Assembly (NCBI GenBank): GCA_023403475.1
Contig: JAEYEL010000005.1
Coordinates: forward strand, 1-28,900
Source: Actinomycetes bacterium
GTDB lineage: Bacteria > Actinomycetota > Coriobacteriia > Coriobacteriales > Eggerthellaceae
Length of the DNA: 28,900 nucleotides
Direction of reading: 5' to 3'
The position numbers were made by a program, and so were the translations under genes. Shown one piece after another: positions 6,202 through 13,753 of this stretch. Below the pieces are notes generated by a model. It had not been told where the DNA came from. It ran no database searches and was given only the letters and a program-made list of their open reading frames with translations. Within the stretch, counting starts at the first letter, position 1, and the number at the start of each line of letters is the position of its first letter.

Positions 6202-8100
6202 ATGCTGGAAACCGTCGATTTTTCGCTGGAAGACGTGCCCAAAGACGAGTACAAACAGCGCTACAAAGACCTCATCGAAAAGCTCGTAGTGTTGCAGCAG
6301 CAGGCCAGGCAGCAAGGCGTGGGGCTGGTGGTGCTGTTCGAAGGCTGGAACGGTGCGGGCAAGGGCAGCCGAATCTCCGATCTCATGTACAATCTGGATG
6401 CGCGCGCCACGAGCGTCCACGTGACCCCGAACCTCGATGTCGAAGAAGCGCGCTCGTTCGCGGGTAGAGACCAGGGCGTGACCGACTTCTTCCCGCTCAT
6501 GCAGGAGTTTTGGCGTGCGCTCGGCGAACGCGGCACTATTACGTTTTACGACCGCGGATGGTACACCGCCGCCATGCAGCAGGTGCTCTACAACCTGTTC
6601 GGGTCACCTTCTTTACCAAAAAATCTTGAGAAGAAGCTAATTGCGGCGGGCATCGGCGCGAAGAAGGGCAAAAGCGGCAAGGGAAAGAAGGACGCGGACA
6701 GCAAAGGCAACAAAGGCGACAAAGTGCGGGGCGATAGAGTGCGGGGTGCCGAAGCGCTTTCCGCCGTTTTGGCGCAGCGCCGCATGGTGGCCGAGCAAGC
6801 GTACGTCGATTCCATAGCCGATTTCGAGCGTCAGCTGGCCGACGACGGCTACATTGTGGTGAAGTTCTTCGTGCATATGACGAAGCAAGGACAGAAAAAG
6901 CGCCTCACCCGTTTGCACGACGACCCCGCCACCTCGTGGCGCGTGAGCGAAGACAAGCTTGCGCGCATCGGCAACTACGAGGAAGCCTACGTCATCTACG
7001 ACAAGCTGCTCGAGGGAAGCGACTTTTCCTATGCGCCTTGGAAGCTGCTCAACGGCGAAAGCAAGCGCCGCACGAACATCGATGTGGCCGAAACGCTGGT
7101 GAGCACCCTTGAGGCGGCGCTTTTCGCCCAGCCTTCGCCAGAGGAGCGCGAAGCAGCCGAACGCGCCCGGAAAAACTCTGCGACGGCAAGCGGCGACGGC
7201 GACGATGCCTCGGTTGCGGATTCCGCGCCATCCGTTGAAACAGACTTCGTTCCATCCGTTGAAGCAGACTTCGTTCCATCCGTCGAAGCAGATTCCGCTC
7301 CATCAGCCAAAACAGATTTCGAGCGTCAGGCTGCAAGGCAGTCCCTTTGCGCTCCGCGCACTTCGCGCTTCGACATTGTTGCCCAACACCCTTGCCTTGA
7401 CAAGATAGACCACACGCTTGCACTCGATGAGGAAGCGTACCGCCTTTGCCTCAAAAGCCTGCAGAAAAAGCTGAACACGCTGGAAAACGAGATGTTTCAA
7501 CGACGTGTTCCTTTGGTGGTCATGTACGAAGGGTGGGACGCTGCCGGCAAGGGCGGCAACATCAAGCGCGTCGCGCAAGCGCTCGACGCCCGCGCTTACA
7601 CCATCTTTCCCAGCCCGGCGCCCACGCGCCCCGAGCTTATGCACCCGCACCTATGGCGCTATTGGACGCGGCTGCCCAAAGCGGGGCACGTGGGAATTTA
7701 CGACCGCAGTTGGTACGGGCGCGTGCTGGTGGAGCGCGTGGAGGGCTTTGCCACGACCGAGCAGTGGGCGCGTGCCTACGACGAGATAAACGCGTTTGAG
7801 CGCGATTTGGTGGAATGGGGCGCCATTCTGCTGAAGTTCTGGGTTGACATCAGCCCTGACGAGCAGCTGCGTCGTTTTCAGGCGCGGCAAGAAGACCCAG
7901 CGAAGCAATGGAAGATAACCGATGAAGACTGGCGCAACCGTGAGAAGTATCCGCTGTACAAGGCGGCTGCCGAAGACATGTTCCGCCTTACGTCCACCGT
8001 GTTCGCTCCGTGGACGATACTCGAAAGCGACGACAAGCGCTATGCGCGCGTAAAGGCGCTTGAGATCATCGTGTCGGCGCTCGAAGCGCGTCTGAAATAA
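6202..8100 (+). CDS. pap: Polyphosphate:AMP phosphotransferase (double PPK2)
   Basis: Two PPK2 kinase domains lie in tandem. Domain 1 has Walker A GWNGAGKG (48-55) and lid/Walker B YDRGWY (116-121). Domain 2 has GWDAAGKG (444-451) and YDRSWYGR (500-507). Double-domain PPK2 enzymes transfer phosphate from polyphosphate to AMP to form ADP (class II, PAP); in studied cases the C-terminal domain is the active one, and domain 2 is also the more canonical here. The protein (632 residues) is longer than known PAPs (about 500). Extra sequence consists of a Lys/Gly-rich insert (about 153-184) and an acidic interdomain linker with four octapeptide repeats. The AAGGGAG ribosome site fixes the ATG. It completes the ruvB run; the small membrane gene has its own promoter. 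Confidence 0.93.
   Translation: MLETVDFSLEDVPKDEYKQRYKDLIEKLVVLQQQARQQGVGLVVLFEGWNGAGKGSRISDLMYNLDARATSVHVTPNLDVEEARSFAGRDQGVTDFFPLMQEFWRALGERGTITFYDRGWYTAAMQQVLYNLFGSPSLPKNLEKKLIAAGIGAKKGKSGKGKKDADSKGNKGDKVRGDRVRGAEALSAVLAQRRMVAEQAYVDSIADFERQLADDGYIVVKFFVHMTKQGQKKRLTRLHDDPATSWRVSEDKLARIGNYEEAYVIYDKLLEGSDFSYAPWKLLNGESKRRTNIDVAETLVSTLEAALFAQPSPEEREAAERARKNSATASGDGDDASVADSAPSVETDFVPSVEADFVPSVEADSAPSAKTDFERQAARQSLCAPRTSRFDIVAQHPCLDKIDHTLALDEEAYRLCLKSLQKKLNTLENEMFQRRVPLVVMYEGWDAAGKGGNIKRVAQALDARAYTIFPSPAPTRPELMHPHLWRYWTRLPKAGHVGIYDRSWYGRVLVERVEGFATTEQWARAYDEINAFERDLVEWGAILLKFWVDISPDEQLRRFQARQEDPAKQWKITDEDWRNREKYPLYKAAAEDMFRLTSTVFAPWTILESDDKRYARVKALEIIVSALEARLK
7219..7314 (+). repeat. 24-bp x 4 coding minisatellite in the PPK2 linker
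   Basis: Four 24-base units encode DSAPSVET, DFVPSVEA, DFVPSVEA and DSAPSAKT between the two kinase domains. Units 2 and 3 differ by one base, showing recent duplication. Confidence 0.85.
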
Positions 8101-8119
8101 CACGTTACCTAAACCGTGC

Positions 8120-8148
8120 TTGCGCGAAACCTCGGTTAGCGCTACTAT
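8120..8148 (+). promoter_or_regulatory. Promoter of the 39-residue membrane peptide
   Basis: TTGCGC (8120-8125) and TACTAT (8143-8148) are 17 bases apart. The predicted start near 8155 leaves about 56 bases before the ATG. A CTAAACCG / CGGTTAG inverted repeat overlaps the region and might be an operator or the weak end of the PPK2 transcript. Confidence 0.45.
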
Positions 8149-8210
8149 GTGCGGAGCAAATATAGCAGACCTTGCGCGTGCGCACGCTGAAGTAAAGGGG
8201 TAGAGGAAAA

Positions 8211-8330
8211 ATGACGTTGTTCGGACTGAGCGTTCCTTTAGAGGTTATCTGGATCATTGTGGCGGTTATCGTCCTGATCATTGTGGCGTTCATCGCTAAG
8301 GGCTTCATCGACGAGATGAAGAAGAAATAG
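8211..8330 (+). CDS. 39-residue single-pass membrane peptide
   Basis: The frame encodes MTLFGLSVPLEVIWIIVAVI, continuing as a hydrophobic helix (about 11-29) and ending with an amphipathic, lysine-terminated tail (GFIDEMKKK). It has AAAGGGG 10 bases and AGAGGA 3 bases upstream, its own promoter, and a strong terminator after the stop, so it is an autonomous unit. The shape (short N-terminus, one helix, charged C-terminus) fits small membrane regulators or type I toxin-like peptides, but no family is recognised and no antisense RNA partner is evident. It could act on a membrane enzyme or transporter. Confidence 0.65.
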   Translation: MTLFGLSVPLEVIWIIVAVIVLIIVAFIAKGFIDEMKKK

Positions 8331-8347
8331 GCAAAGGCGTATTGCCG

Positions 8348-8365
8348 AGCGGTCTTTCGACCGCT
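8348..8365 (+). other. Hairpin ahead of the terminator
   Basis: AGCGGTC and GACCGCT form a perfect 7-bp stem with the stable TTTC loop, 17 bases after the stop of the small gene. It precedes the stronger terminator. Confidence 0.5.
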
Positions 8366-8386
8366 GAATTTGCGTAATCGCCGTAC

Positions 8387-8419
8387 AAGCGCCCTCCTTC
8401 GGGGGGCGTTTGTTTATTA
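8387..8419 (+). terminator. Rho-independent terminator
   Basis: CGCCCTCC (8390-8397) pairs with GGGGGGCG (8401-8408), extended by A-T pairs, and is followed by TTTGTTTATTAT. This is the clearest intrinsic terminator in the window; it ends the small membrane gene and separates it from the sortase-pur operon. Confidence 0.85.
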
Positions 8420-8524
8420 TGGTTAGTGAAAAGGGCGTGCGATTCGGGAATGCTCGCGGCAGATAGGGAGCAAATGAGCAAAGTGCAAGCGATGAGGCTG
8501 TCAAAGGGTTTTGGGAGGTAACGC

Positions 8525-9805
8525 ATGGCCGACGATTTTCACAGCGATGGCTGCGGGGCGCACGGTTGCTATGAGCAGCCGCAAGACCGGCGGCGCCCGC
8601 AGCAACCTCGTGCATCCCATGCGGCAAGACCGCCGCAGGCTCGACGTCCACAGGTTCGCCCGCAACAGCAGGCCCGCTTGCAACAGCAGGCCTGCCCGCA
8701 ACAACATGCTCGACGTCCGCAGGCTCGCCCGCAGCAGCAGGCTCGCCCGCAGCAGCAGGCTCGCCCGCAGTCCCGCCAGGAAGCCGCGAGCTACATGCGG
8801 CCCGTGGATTCTCGCTCCCGTGCCGGAAAGAACGGCACCGGCGTGAGCCCTCGCGCCCGAGGGAACGGCGCCGGCATGAGCCCCCGTATCCGAAGAGGTG
8901 GCGGCGATACGAACTCCCAAGCCAGCAGGAACGGTTCCGCCAAGAAGAAGGGCGGGCTGTGGCGCATCGTGTTCTGGGCGGCGCTCGCGGTGTTCGCGCT
9001 TTCTCTGGCGGTTCTGGGCTTCATCGGCTTTTCGTATTGGCAGGGGCAGCACAACTACGATAAAGTGGCCGAACAGGCATTCGGCACATCCGGCGACATC
9101 GAGGGCACCACGCTTTCCGACATTACGGTCGATTGGGAAGCGCTGTGGGCTATCAACCCCGACGTCGTGGGCTGGGTGTACGTGCCGGGAACCATCGTGA
9201 ACTATCCCGTTCTTTATTCCGGCGACGACAAGACCTATCTTACGCGCGACATCTACGGCAACGAGGGCGGCTGGTGGATGGCCGATTACGGTGCCGTGTT
9301 CCTTTCCGGCATGAACAAGTCCGACTTCTCCGACAAGAACAACATCATATACGGTCACAACTTGCTCAACGGCTCGATGTTTGCCGACCTGGCCAAGCTG
9401 ACGAACCAGAGCGAATTCGACGCGCATCGCACGGTGTATCTGCTCACACCGAAAGGGAACTACCGGCTTACCACGTTCGCCGATGTGAACGTAAGCTCAA
9501 CCGACCCGTTGGCTCAGGTGAGTTTTTCCGACGATGGTGCTTACACGGCTTACGTGCAGGATAAGATCGATCGCAGCACCGTGGTGCCGCAAGAGGGCAT
9601 GCCGTCTGCGGAAGGCATTACGCAGACGTTCGCATTTTCCACCTGCGATCATGACCATGCAGGCGATATGCGCTATGTGCTTTTCTGCACGGTTGCCGAA
9701 TACGCGCCCGTCGGTGCGGGCGGTGCGGCGAACACGGGCGGAGCCGATGTGGTCGACCCTGATGCCGCCGCTGCAATAGAAGACGCGTCGAAGGAGATAG
9801 CATGA
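8525..9805 (+). CDS. srtB: Class B sortase with long Q/R/P-rich N-terminus
   Basis: Sortases are membrane-anchored transpeptidases that attach sorting-signal proteins to peptidoglycan. The catalytic triad is visible: His278 (IIYGHNL), Cys374 (FSTCD) and Arg383 (DMRYVLF). The class B type is inferred from WEALWAINPDVVGWVYVPGT and the DIYGNEGG region. A single membrane helix spans about 145-172, so about 144 residues would be cytoplasmic; these are Gln/Arg/Pro-rich with 18-bp repeats, then Gly/Arg-rich. The usual class B protein is about 220-280 residues. GGGAGG lies 6 bases upstream of the ATG. No substrate with an LPxTG/NPxTG-like signal is in the window. The stop overlaps the purF start by four bases (ATGA), an unexpected operon partner. 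Confidence 0.92.
   Translation: MADDFHSDGCGAHGCYEQPQDRRRPQQPRASHAARPPQARRPQVRPQQQARLQQQACPQQHARRPQARPQQQARPQQQARPQSRQEAASYMRPVDSRSRAGKNGTGVSPRARGNGAGMSPRIRRGGGDTNSQASRNGSAKKKGGLWRIVFWAALAVFALSLAVLGFIGFSYWQGQHNYDKVAEQAFGTSGDIEGTTLSDITVDWEALWAINPDVVGWVYVPGTIVNYPVLYSGDDKTYLTRDIYGNEGGWWMADYGAVFLSGMNKSDFSDKNNIIYGHNLLNGSMFADLAKLTNQSEFDAHRTVYLLTPKGNYRLTTFADVNVSSTDPLAQVSFSDDGAYTAYVQDKIDRSTVVPQEGMPSAEGITQTFAFSTCDHDHAGDMRYVLFCTVAEYAPVGAGGAANTGGADVVDPDAAAAIEDASKEIA
8640..8770 (+). repeat. 18-bp repeats in the sortase N-terminus
   Basis: CAGGCTCGCCCGCAGCAG is repeated at 8720-8737, 8738-8755 and partly 8756-8770, with degenerate copies upstream from about 8640. It encodes QARPQQ-type hexapeptides. Confidence 0.75.
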
Positions 9806-11271
9806 GCTGTGCTCTACCCGGCCTGCGGCCAGACCGCTTAGAGGAAGCGTGCGCTGTTTTCGGCGTGTATGCGCCCGGCGAAGATGTGGCGCGCATGACG
9901 TGCTTCGGCTTGCAGGCGCTACAGCATCGCGGGCAGGAAAGCGCGGGCATTGCCGTGGGCGACGGCGAGACCATCTTGGTCGAGAAAGATCTGGGCTTGG
10001 TCACGCAGGTGTTCAGCGAGGCAAGCCTTTCTGCGCTCGAAGGGTTTGTTGCCGTGGGCCATGCGCGCTACTCCACAAGCGGGGCCGCGGCTTCGTGGGA
10101 AGCTGCCCAGCCCCACATTTCCGCCATCGACGAGACGCTCATCGCCCTTGCCCATAACGGCACGCTCATCAATACCAACGAGATCCGCGCGCGCCTTATC
10201 GGTGAGGGCGCGCAATTCCGCTCGAACACCGATAGCGAGGTGGCGGCGAAGGTTATAGGCGCGGAAACCAAGCGAACCCATCATTTGCGCGCGGGCATTC
10301 GCAAAGCGATGGAGAACCTGCAAGGCGCCTACGCCATGGTTCTGGCCAGTCCCGATTCTCTGTACGCGTTCCGTGACCCGCACGGTATTCGCCCCTTGTG
10401 CATTGGCGAGCTGCCCGAAGGGCGCGGCTGGGTGGTGTCTTCGGAAACGTGCGGGCTCGACATTGTGGGCGCCCGCTACGTGCGCGACGTGGCGCCGGGC
10501 GAGATCGTCCGCATGAACGCCCAAGGCATGTATGCGGAACAGGGTGTGCCGCCGCGCAAGCCCGCTGCCTGCATTTTCGAGTACGTGTACTTCGCGCGTC
10601 CCGACAGCGTGATAGACGGGCAGAGCGTGTACCAAGCGCGCCGCAATATGGGGCGCATTCTGGCGCAGGAGGCTTTGGCACAGGCCGATTTGGTTCTGGG
10701 CGTTCCCGACTCGGGCGTGCCTTCGGCCATGGGCTACGCGTTCGAAAGCGGCATTCCCTATGCAGACGGAATCGTGAAGAACCGCTATGTGGGGCGCACG
10801 TTCATTCAGCCCACGCAGGCTATGCGCCAACTGGGCATACGCTTGAAGCTGAACCCTCTGCCCTCGGTTATTGCGGGAAAGCGACTTGTGGTCATAGACG
10901 ACAGCATTGTGCGCGGCAACACGTCGCGAAAGCTTGTGCAGATGCTGCGCGAGGCTGGCGCCACCGAAGTGCACCTGCGCATTGTAAGCCCCGAAGTGCT
11001 TTGGCCGTGCTTTTACGGCATCGACACCGACACGCGCGACCAGCTTATTGCGGCGAACATGGAAAACGGCGCGATGAACGAGTGGATAGGGTCTGATTCG
11101 CTGGCGTTCATTTCGCTTGACGGTTTGCGTGCGTCGCTGCCCGACGTGCGCCATCCGGGCTTCTGCGAGGCATGTTTTTCGGGTGAGTATCCCGTTCGCA
11201 TTCCGCAGCAGACGGCGCAGAAGAGCTTTTTGACCAAAAGGGAGAAAGAGTGCGGTAAGGAGGGCAAATGA
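9802..11271 (+). CDS. purF: Amidophosphoribosyltransferase (Fe-S type)
   Basis: PurF makes 5-phosphoribosylamine from PRPP and glutamine, the first committed step of purine synthesis. Cys17 in EEACAVFGVY is the N-terminal nucleophile, so a 16-residue propeptide must be removed, as in Bacillus PurF. The PRPP loop is VVIDDSIVRGNTS (about 363-375). Four cysteines match the Bacillus 4Fe-4S ligands in spacing: Cys257, Cys403, Cys455 and Cys458. This implies an oxygen-labile enzyme, in keeping with an anaerobe. It is coupled to the sortase upstream and purM downstream by ATGA overlaps at both ends. Confidence 0.97.
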   Translation: MSCALPGLRPDRLEEACAVFGVYAPGEDVARMTCFGLQALQHRGQESAGIAVGDGETILVEKDLGLVTQVFSEASLSALEGFVAVGHARYSTSGAAASWEAAQPHISAIDETLIALAHNGTLINTNEIRARLIGEGAQFRSNTDSEVAAKVIGAETKRTHHLRAGIRKAMENLQGAYAMVLASPDSLYAFRDPHGIRPLCIGELPEGRGWVVSSETCGLDIVGARYVRDVAPGEIVRMNAQGMYAEQGVPPRKPAACIFEYVYFARPDSVIDGQSVYQARRNMGRILAQEALAQADLVLGVPDSGVPSAMGYAFESGIPYADGIVKNRYVGRTFIQPTQAMRQLGIRLKLNPLPSVIAGKRLVVIDDSIVRGNTSRKLVQMLREAGATEVHLRIVSPEVLWPCFYGIDTDTRDQLIAANMENGAMNEWIGSDSLAFISLDGLRASLPDVRHPGFCEACFSGEYPVRIPQQTAQKSFLTKREKECGKEGK

Positions 11272-12422
11272 CCGAAAGAATTACCGTGAGCGCGGCCTGC
11301 GCGGCCTGCGCTCCAGCTATGCCAAGCTGGATGGAGGACGAGAAGCTTACCTACGCTCAGGCAGGCGTCGATATCGAAGAAGGCGCGCGGGCGGTTGATG
11401 CCATAAAGGACGTGGTGCACAGCACGTACCGACCCGAAGTCGTGGGGGATATCGGCGGCTTCGGCGGGCTGTTTTCCCTTGCTGCAGCCAAGGACATGGA
11501 AGAACCGCTGCTGGTGAGCGGAACCGACGGCGTGGGCACCAAGCTCAAGGTGGCCCAGATGGCGGGCAAGCACGATACGGTGGGCATCGATTTGGTGGCC
11601 ATGTGCGTAAACGACATTCTGGCCACAGGGGCGGAGCCTTTGTTCTTTTTGGACTACATTGCCCTCGGCAAGCTGCGCGCCGAAGCGGTGGCCGAAGTGG
11701 TTGCGGGTATTGGCGAGGGCTGCAGGCAGGCCGGATGCGCGCTCATCGGCGGAGAGATGGCGGAACACCCCGGCGTGATGGAGCCTGACGACTACGACCT
11801 TTCCGGCTTCTGCGTGGGGCTCGTCGACCGCGCGCGCATGCTCTCGCCTGAAGCGGTGCTCGAGGGAGATGTGCTCTTGGGCCTTGCGTCGAGCGGCCTT
11901 CATTCCAACGGCTATTCTTTGGCACGCAAGGTGTGCGTCGAGGGAAAAACCCACTATGAACTGCGCATAGCCCGCGACGAACTGGGCGGCGCAAGCTTGC
12001 AGGATGCTCTTTTGGAACCGACGCGCATATACGTTGGCTCGGTGCGTGCGGTGCTGGCGGCGTGTCCGGGCGCGGTGCGCTCCCTTGCCCATATAACGGG
12101 CGGCGGCATTACCGAAAACCTGAACCGCGCGTTGCCGCAGACGTGCAGTGCGGAGGTCGAACTGGGCGCATGGCCGGTTCCCGCCATTGCGAAGTACGTG
12201 TGCGAAGGCGCTCACCTAGACGAGGCGGAAGCGCTCAAAACGTTCAACATGGGCATTGGCATGGTGCTTATCGTAGACCCTGCGCATGCCAAGGAAGTGG
12301 AAGCCGTTTTGAACGAAGCCGGCGAGAAGACGTATCGCATCGGTCGCATCGTTGCCGGAGACAGCAGCGTGAGCTATGCGAACGAAGGCGGCCTGTACGC
12401 GTTCGGAGGGCAGGCTTCATGA
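11268..12422 (+). CDS. purM: AIR synthetase (phosphoribosylformylglycinamidine cyclo-ligase)
   Basis: PurM closes the imidazole ring, turning FGAM into AIR with ATP. Family landmarks are YAQAGVDIEEGARAVDAIK near the N-terminus, the nucleotide-binding SGTDGVGTKL segment, the DLVAMCVNDI motif and ALIGGEMAEHPG. The length (384) is slightly above the usual 340-350, with an N-terminal extension of about 20 residues rich in Ala/Cys. GGAGG just upstream and the ATGA overlap with purF support the ATG at 11268; internal ATGs at codons 18 and 22 are alternatives. Confidence 0.96.
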   Translation: MTERITVSAACAACAPAMPSWMEDEKLTYAQAGVDIEEGARAVDAIKDVVHSTYRPEVVGDIGGFGGLFSLAAAKDMEEPLLVSGTDGVGTKLKVAQMAGKHDTVGIDLVAMCVNDILATGAEPLFFLDYIALGKLRAEAVAEVVAGIGEGCRQAGCALIGGEMAEHPGVMEPDDYDLSGFCVGLVDRARMLSPEAVLEGDVLLGLASSGLHSNGYSLARKVCVEGKTHYELRIARDELGGASLQDALLEPTRIYVGSVRAVLAACPGAVRSLAHITGGGITENLNRALPQTCSAEVELGAWPVPAIAKYVCEGAHLDEAEALKTFNMGIGMVLIVDPAHAKEVEAVLNEAGEKTYRIGRIVAGDSSVSYANEGGLYAFGGQAS

Positions 12423-13039
12423 CTGATACGTTGAAGATAGGCGTTCTGCTTTCCGGCAGCGGGACCAATTTGCAAGCTATTATCGACGCAATCGAGAACG
12501 ACGGGCTGCCGGTGGAAATCGTGCTCGTAGTGGCCTCGCGTCCCGACGCGTACGGCATCAAGCGAGCCGAGATCGCGCATATTCCCGTACTTGTTCTCAA
12601 TCGCGAAGCATACGCCGATCCGCTTGCCGCTGACGCGCGCATCGTGGAAGCTCTTCTGCGCGCGGGCGCACGCTATGCGGTCATGGCGGGATACATGCGC
12701 AAGGTGACCCCCGTTATGCTCGATGCGTTTCCCAATCGCGTGCTCAACCTGCACCCGGCGCTGCTGCCGGCGTTCAAGGGCGCTCACGCCATTGCCGATG
12801 CGTTCAATGCGGGCGTGAAGGTGACGGGCGTGACCGTGCATTTTGCGAACGAAGACTATGACAAAGGCCCCATCGTGGCGCAGACCGCCGTGCCCGTGCA
12901 TGAAGACGATACGCTTGATACGCTCGAGGCGCGCATTCACGAGGCGGAACATGAACTGTACCCTCGCGTGCTGCGCCTTATAGCCGAAGGGCGCGTGCAG
13001 GTGGGAGAAGACGGCAAAGTGAAGGTGGCCGTTGCATAG
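12419..13039 (+). CDS. purN: GAR transformylase (10-formyl-THF dependent)
   Basis: PurN transfers a formyl group from 10-formyltetrahydrofolate to GAR. The catalytic residues are in place: Asn110 and His112 in VLNLHPALLPAFKG, and Asp148 in NEDYDKGP, with the same 38-residue spacing as Asn106/Asp144 of the E. coli enzyme. The glycine-rich start VLLSGSGTNLQA (9-20) binds the phosphate. The 206-residue length is normal. The ATG overlaps the purM stop as ATGA, which decides against the longer open frame upstream. It is the last pur gene here. Confidence 0.97.
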   Translation: MTDTLKIGVLLSGSGTNLQAIIDAIENDGLPVEIVLVVASRPDAYGIKRAEIAHIPVLVLNREAYADPLAADARIVEALLRAGARYAVMAGYMRKVTPVMLDAFPNRVLNLHPALLPAFKGAHAIADAFNAGVKVTGVTVHFANEDYDKGPIVAQTAVPVHEDDTLDTLEARIHEAEHELYPRVLRLIAEGRVQVGEDGKVKVAVA

Positions 13040-13257
13040 AAGCTGATCGGCTGGGCGCCGGCGGGCAAGACGGCGGCTGACTGTGCGTCGCTTGCCGGTC
13101 GCTCGCCTGGTCAACGGCTGCCTAAGGGAGAAAACGAGGGGTCTTCGCCGACTCCGACGACGAGCATGTGCGCACCGTGGTCGGGCACGTCGATCCGCAA
13201 AGCGATGTGGACTTTGCCGACCCTGACCGATGGCGAACGAGCACATATGACCGATAG
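13040..13257 (+). pseudogene. Possible frameshifted small gene between purN and ydbS
   Basis: After the purN stop the same frame stays open but lacks an early ATG. At a GGGG run (13138-13141) the sensible coding signal switches frame and reads VFADSDDEHVRTVVGHVDPQ and onward to a TAG at 13255-13257, 7 bases before the next gene's ATG. The second part has acidic, protein-like composition with GAC/GTC-type codons. It could be a decayed or frameshifted gene, or a short GTG-started frame (13168). No family recognised. Confidence 0.3.
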
Positions 13258-13264
13258 GACAACG

Positions 13265-13753
13265 ATGAAAGAGCTTCCTAAAAACCAGTTGAATCCGAAA
13301 ATCAGAAGCGTTTGGCGCATCGGCGACGCTGTTTGCGCGACGCTTCTGTTTTTGTGCTGCGCTGTGCCCTTCGCTATAGGGGCGGCGCTTGACTCAGCTG
13401 CCTGGGTATACGTGGTTTTAGGCGTTCTTCTGGCATTGTACGCTGTGGCGCTTGTGCTGTTTCTCGCTGTTTTGCCTCCTATTCGCTATGCACGTTGGCG
13501 CTACGAGCTTTCCGACGATTATCTGGACATTGCACGGGGCATCATCTGGCGCAAACGCTTCATCGTTCCGTTTATTCGCGTGCAGAACACCGATACGCGG
13601 CAAGGGCCCATTCTGCGCGCCTTCGGCCTTTCCGACGTAACGGTGGCAACGGCGGCAGGCGAGCACGTTATTCCCGGTTTGGTGCAGGAAGAGGCCGAAC
13701 AGCTGCGCGACCGAGCGGCCGAACTGGCTCGTCTTGCCCGGGAGGATGTATGA
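13265..13753 (+). CDS. YdbS-like PH-domain membrane protein
   Basis: The 162-residue protein has two membrane helices (about 18-42 and 46-70) followed by a bacterial PH domain (bPH2, about 75-145) with YELSDDYLDIARGIIWRKRF and the RVQNTD segment typical of YdbS. The ATG at 13265 is chosen because AGGA lies 5 bases upstream and MKELPKNQLNPK matches the usual opening; an in-frame ATG at 13247 has no ribosome site. YdbS/YdbT proteins occur as adjacent pairs; Bacillus members are linked to resistance to certain membrane-active peptides. Its stop overlaps the next gene. Confidence 0.85.
   Translation: MKELPKNQLNPKIRSVWRIGDAVCATLLFLCCAVPFAIGAALDSAAWVYVVLGVLLALYAVALVLFLAVLPPIRYARWRYELSDDYLDIARGIIWRKRFIVPFIRVQNTDTRQGPILRAFGLSDVTVATAAGEHVIPGLVQEEAEQLRDRAAELARLAREDV

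Noticed and set aside
8420..8524. Purine riboswitch before the sortase-pur operon
   Set aside because: I could not draw the conserved three-way junction or loop motifs in the short leader.
9919..11154. 411-codon minus-strand frame opposite purF
   Set aside because: Antisense of PurF with its four Fe-S cysteines and PRPP motif; no independent signal.
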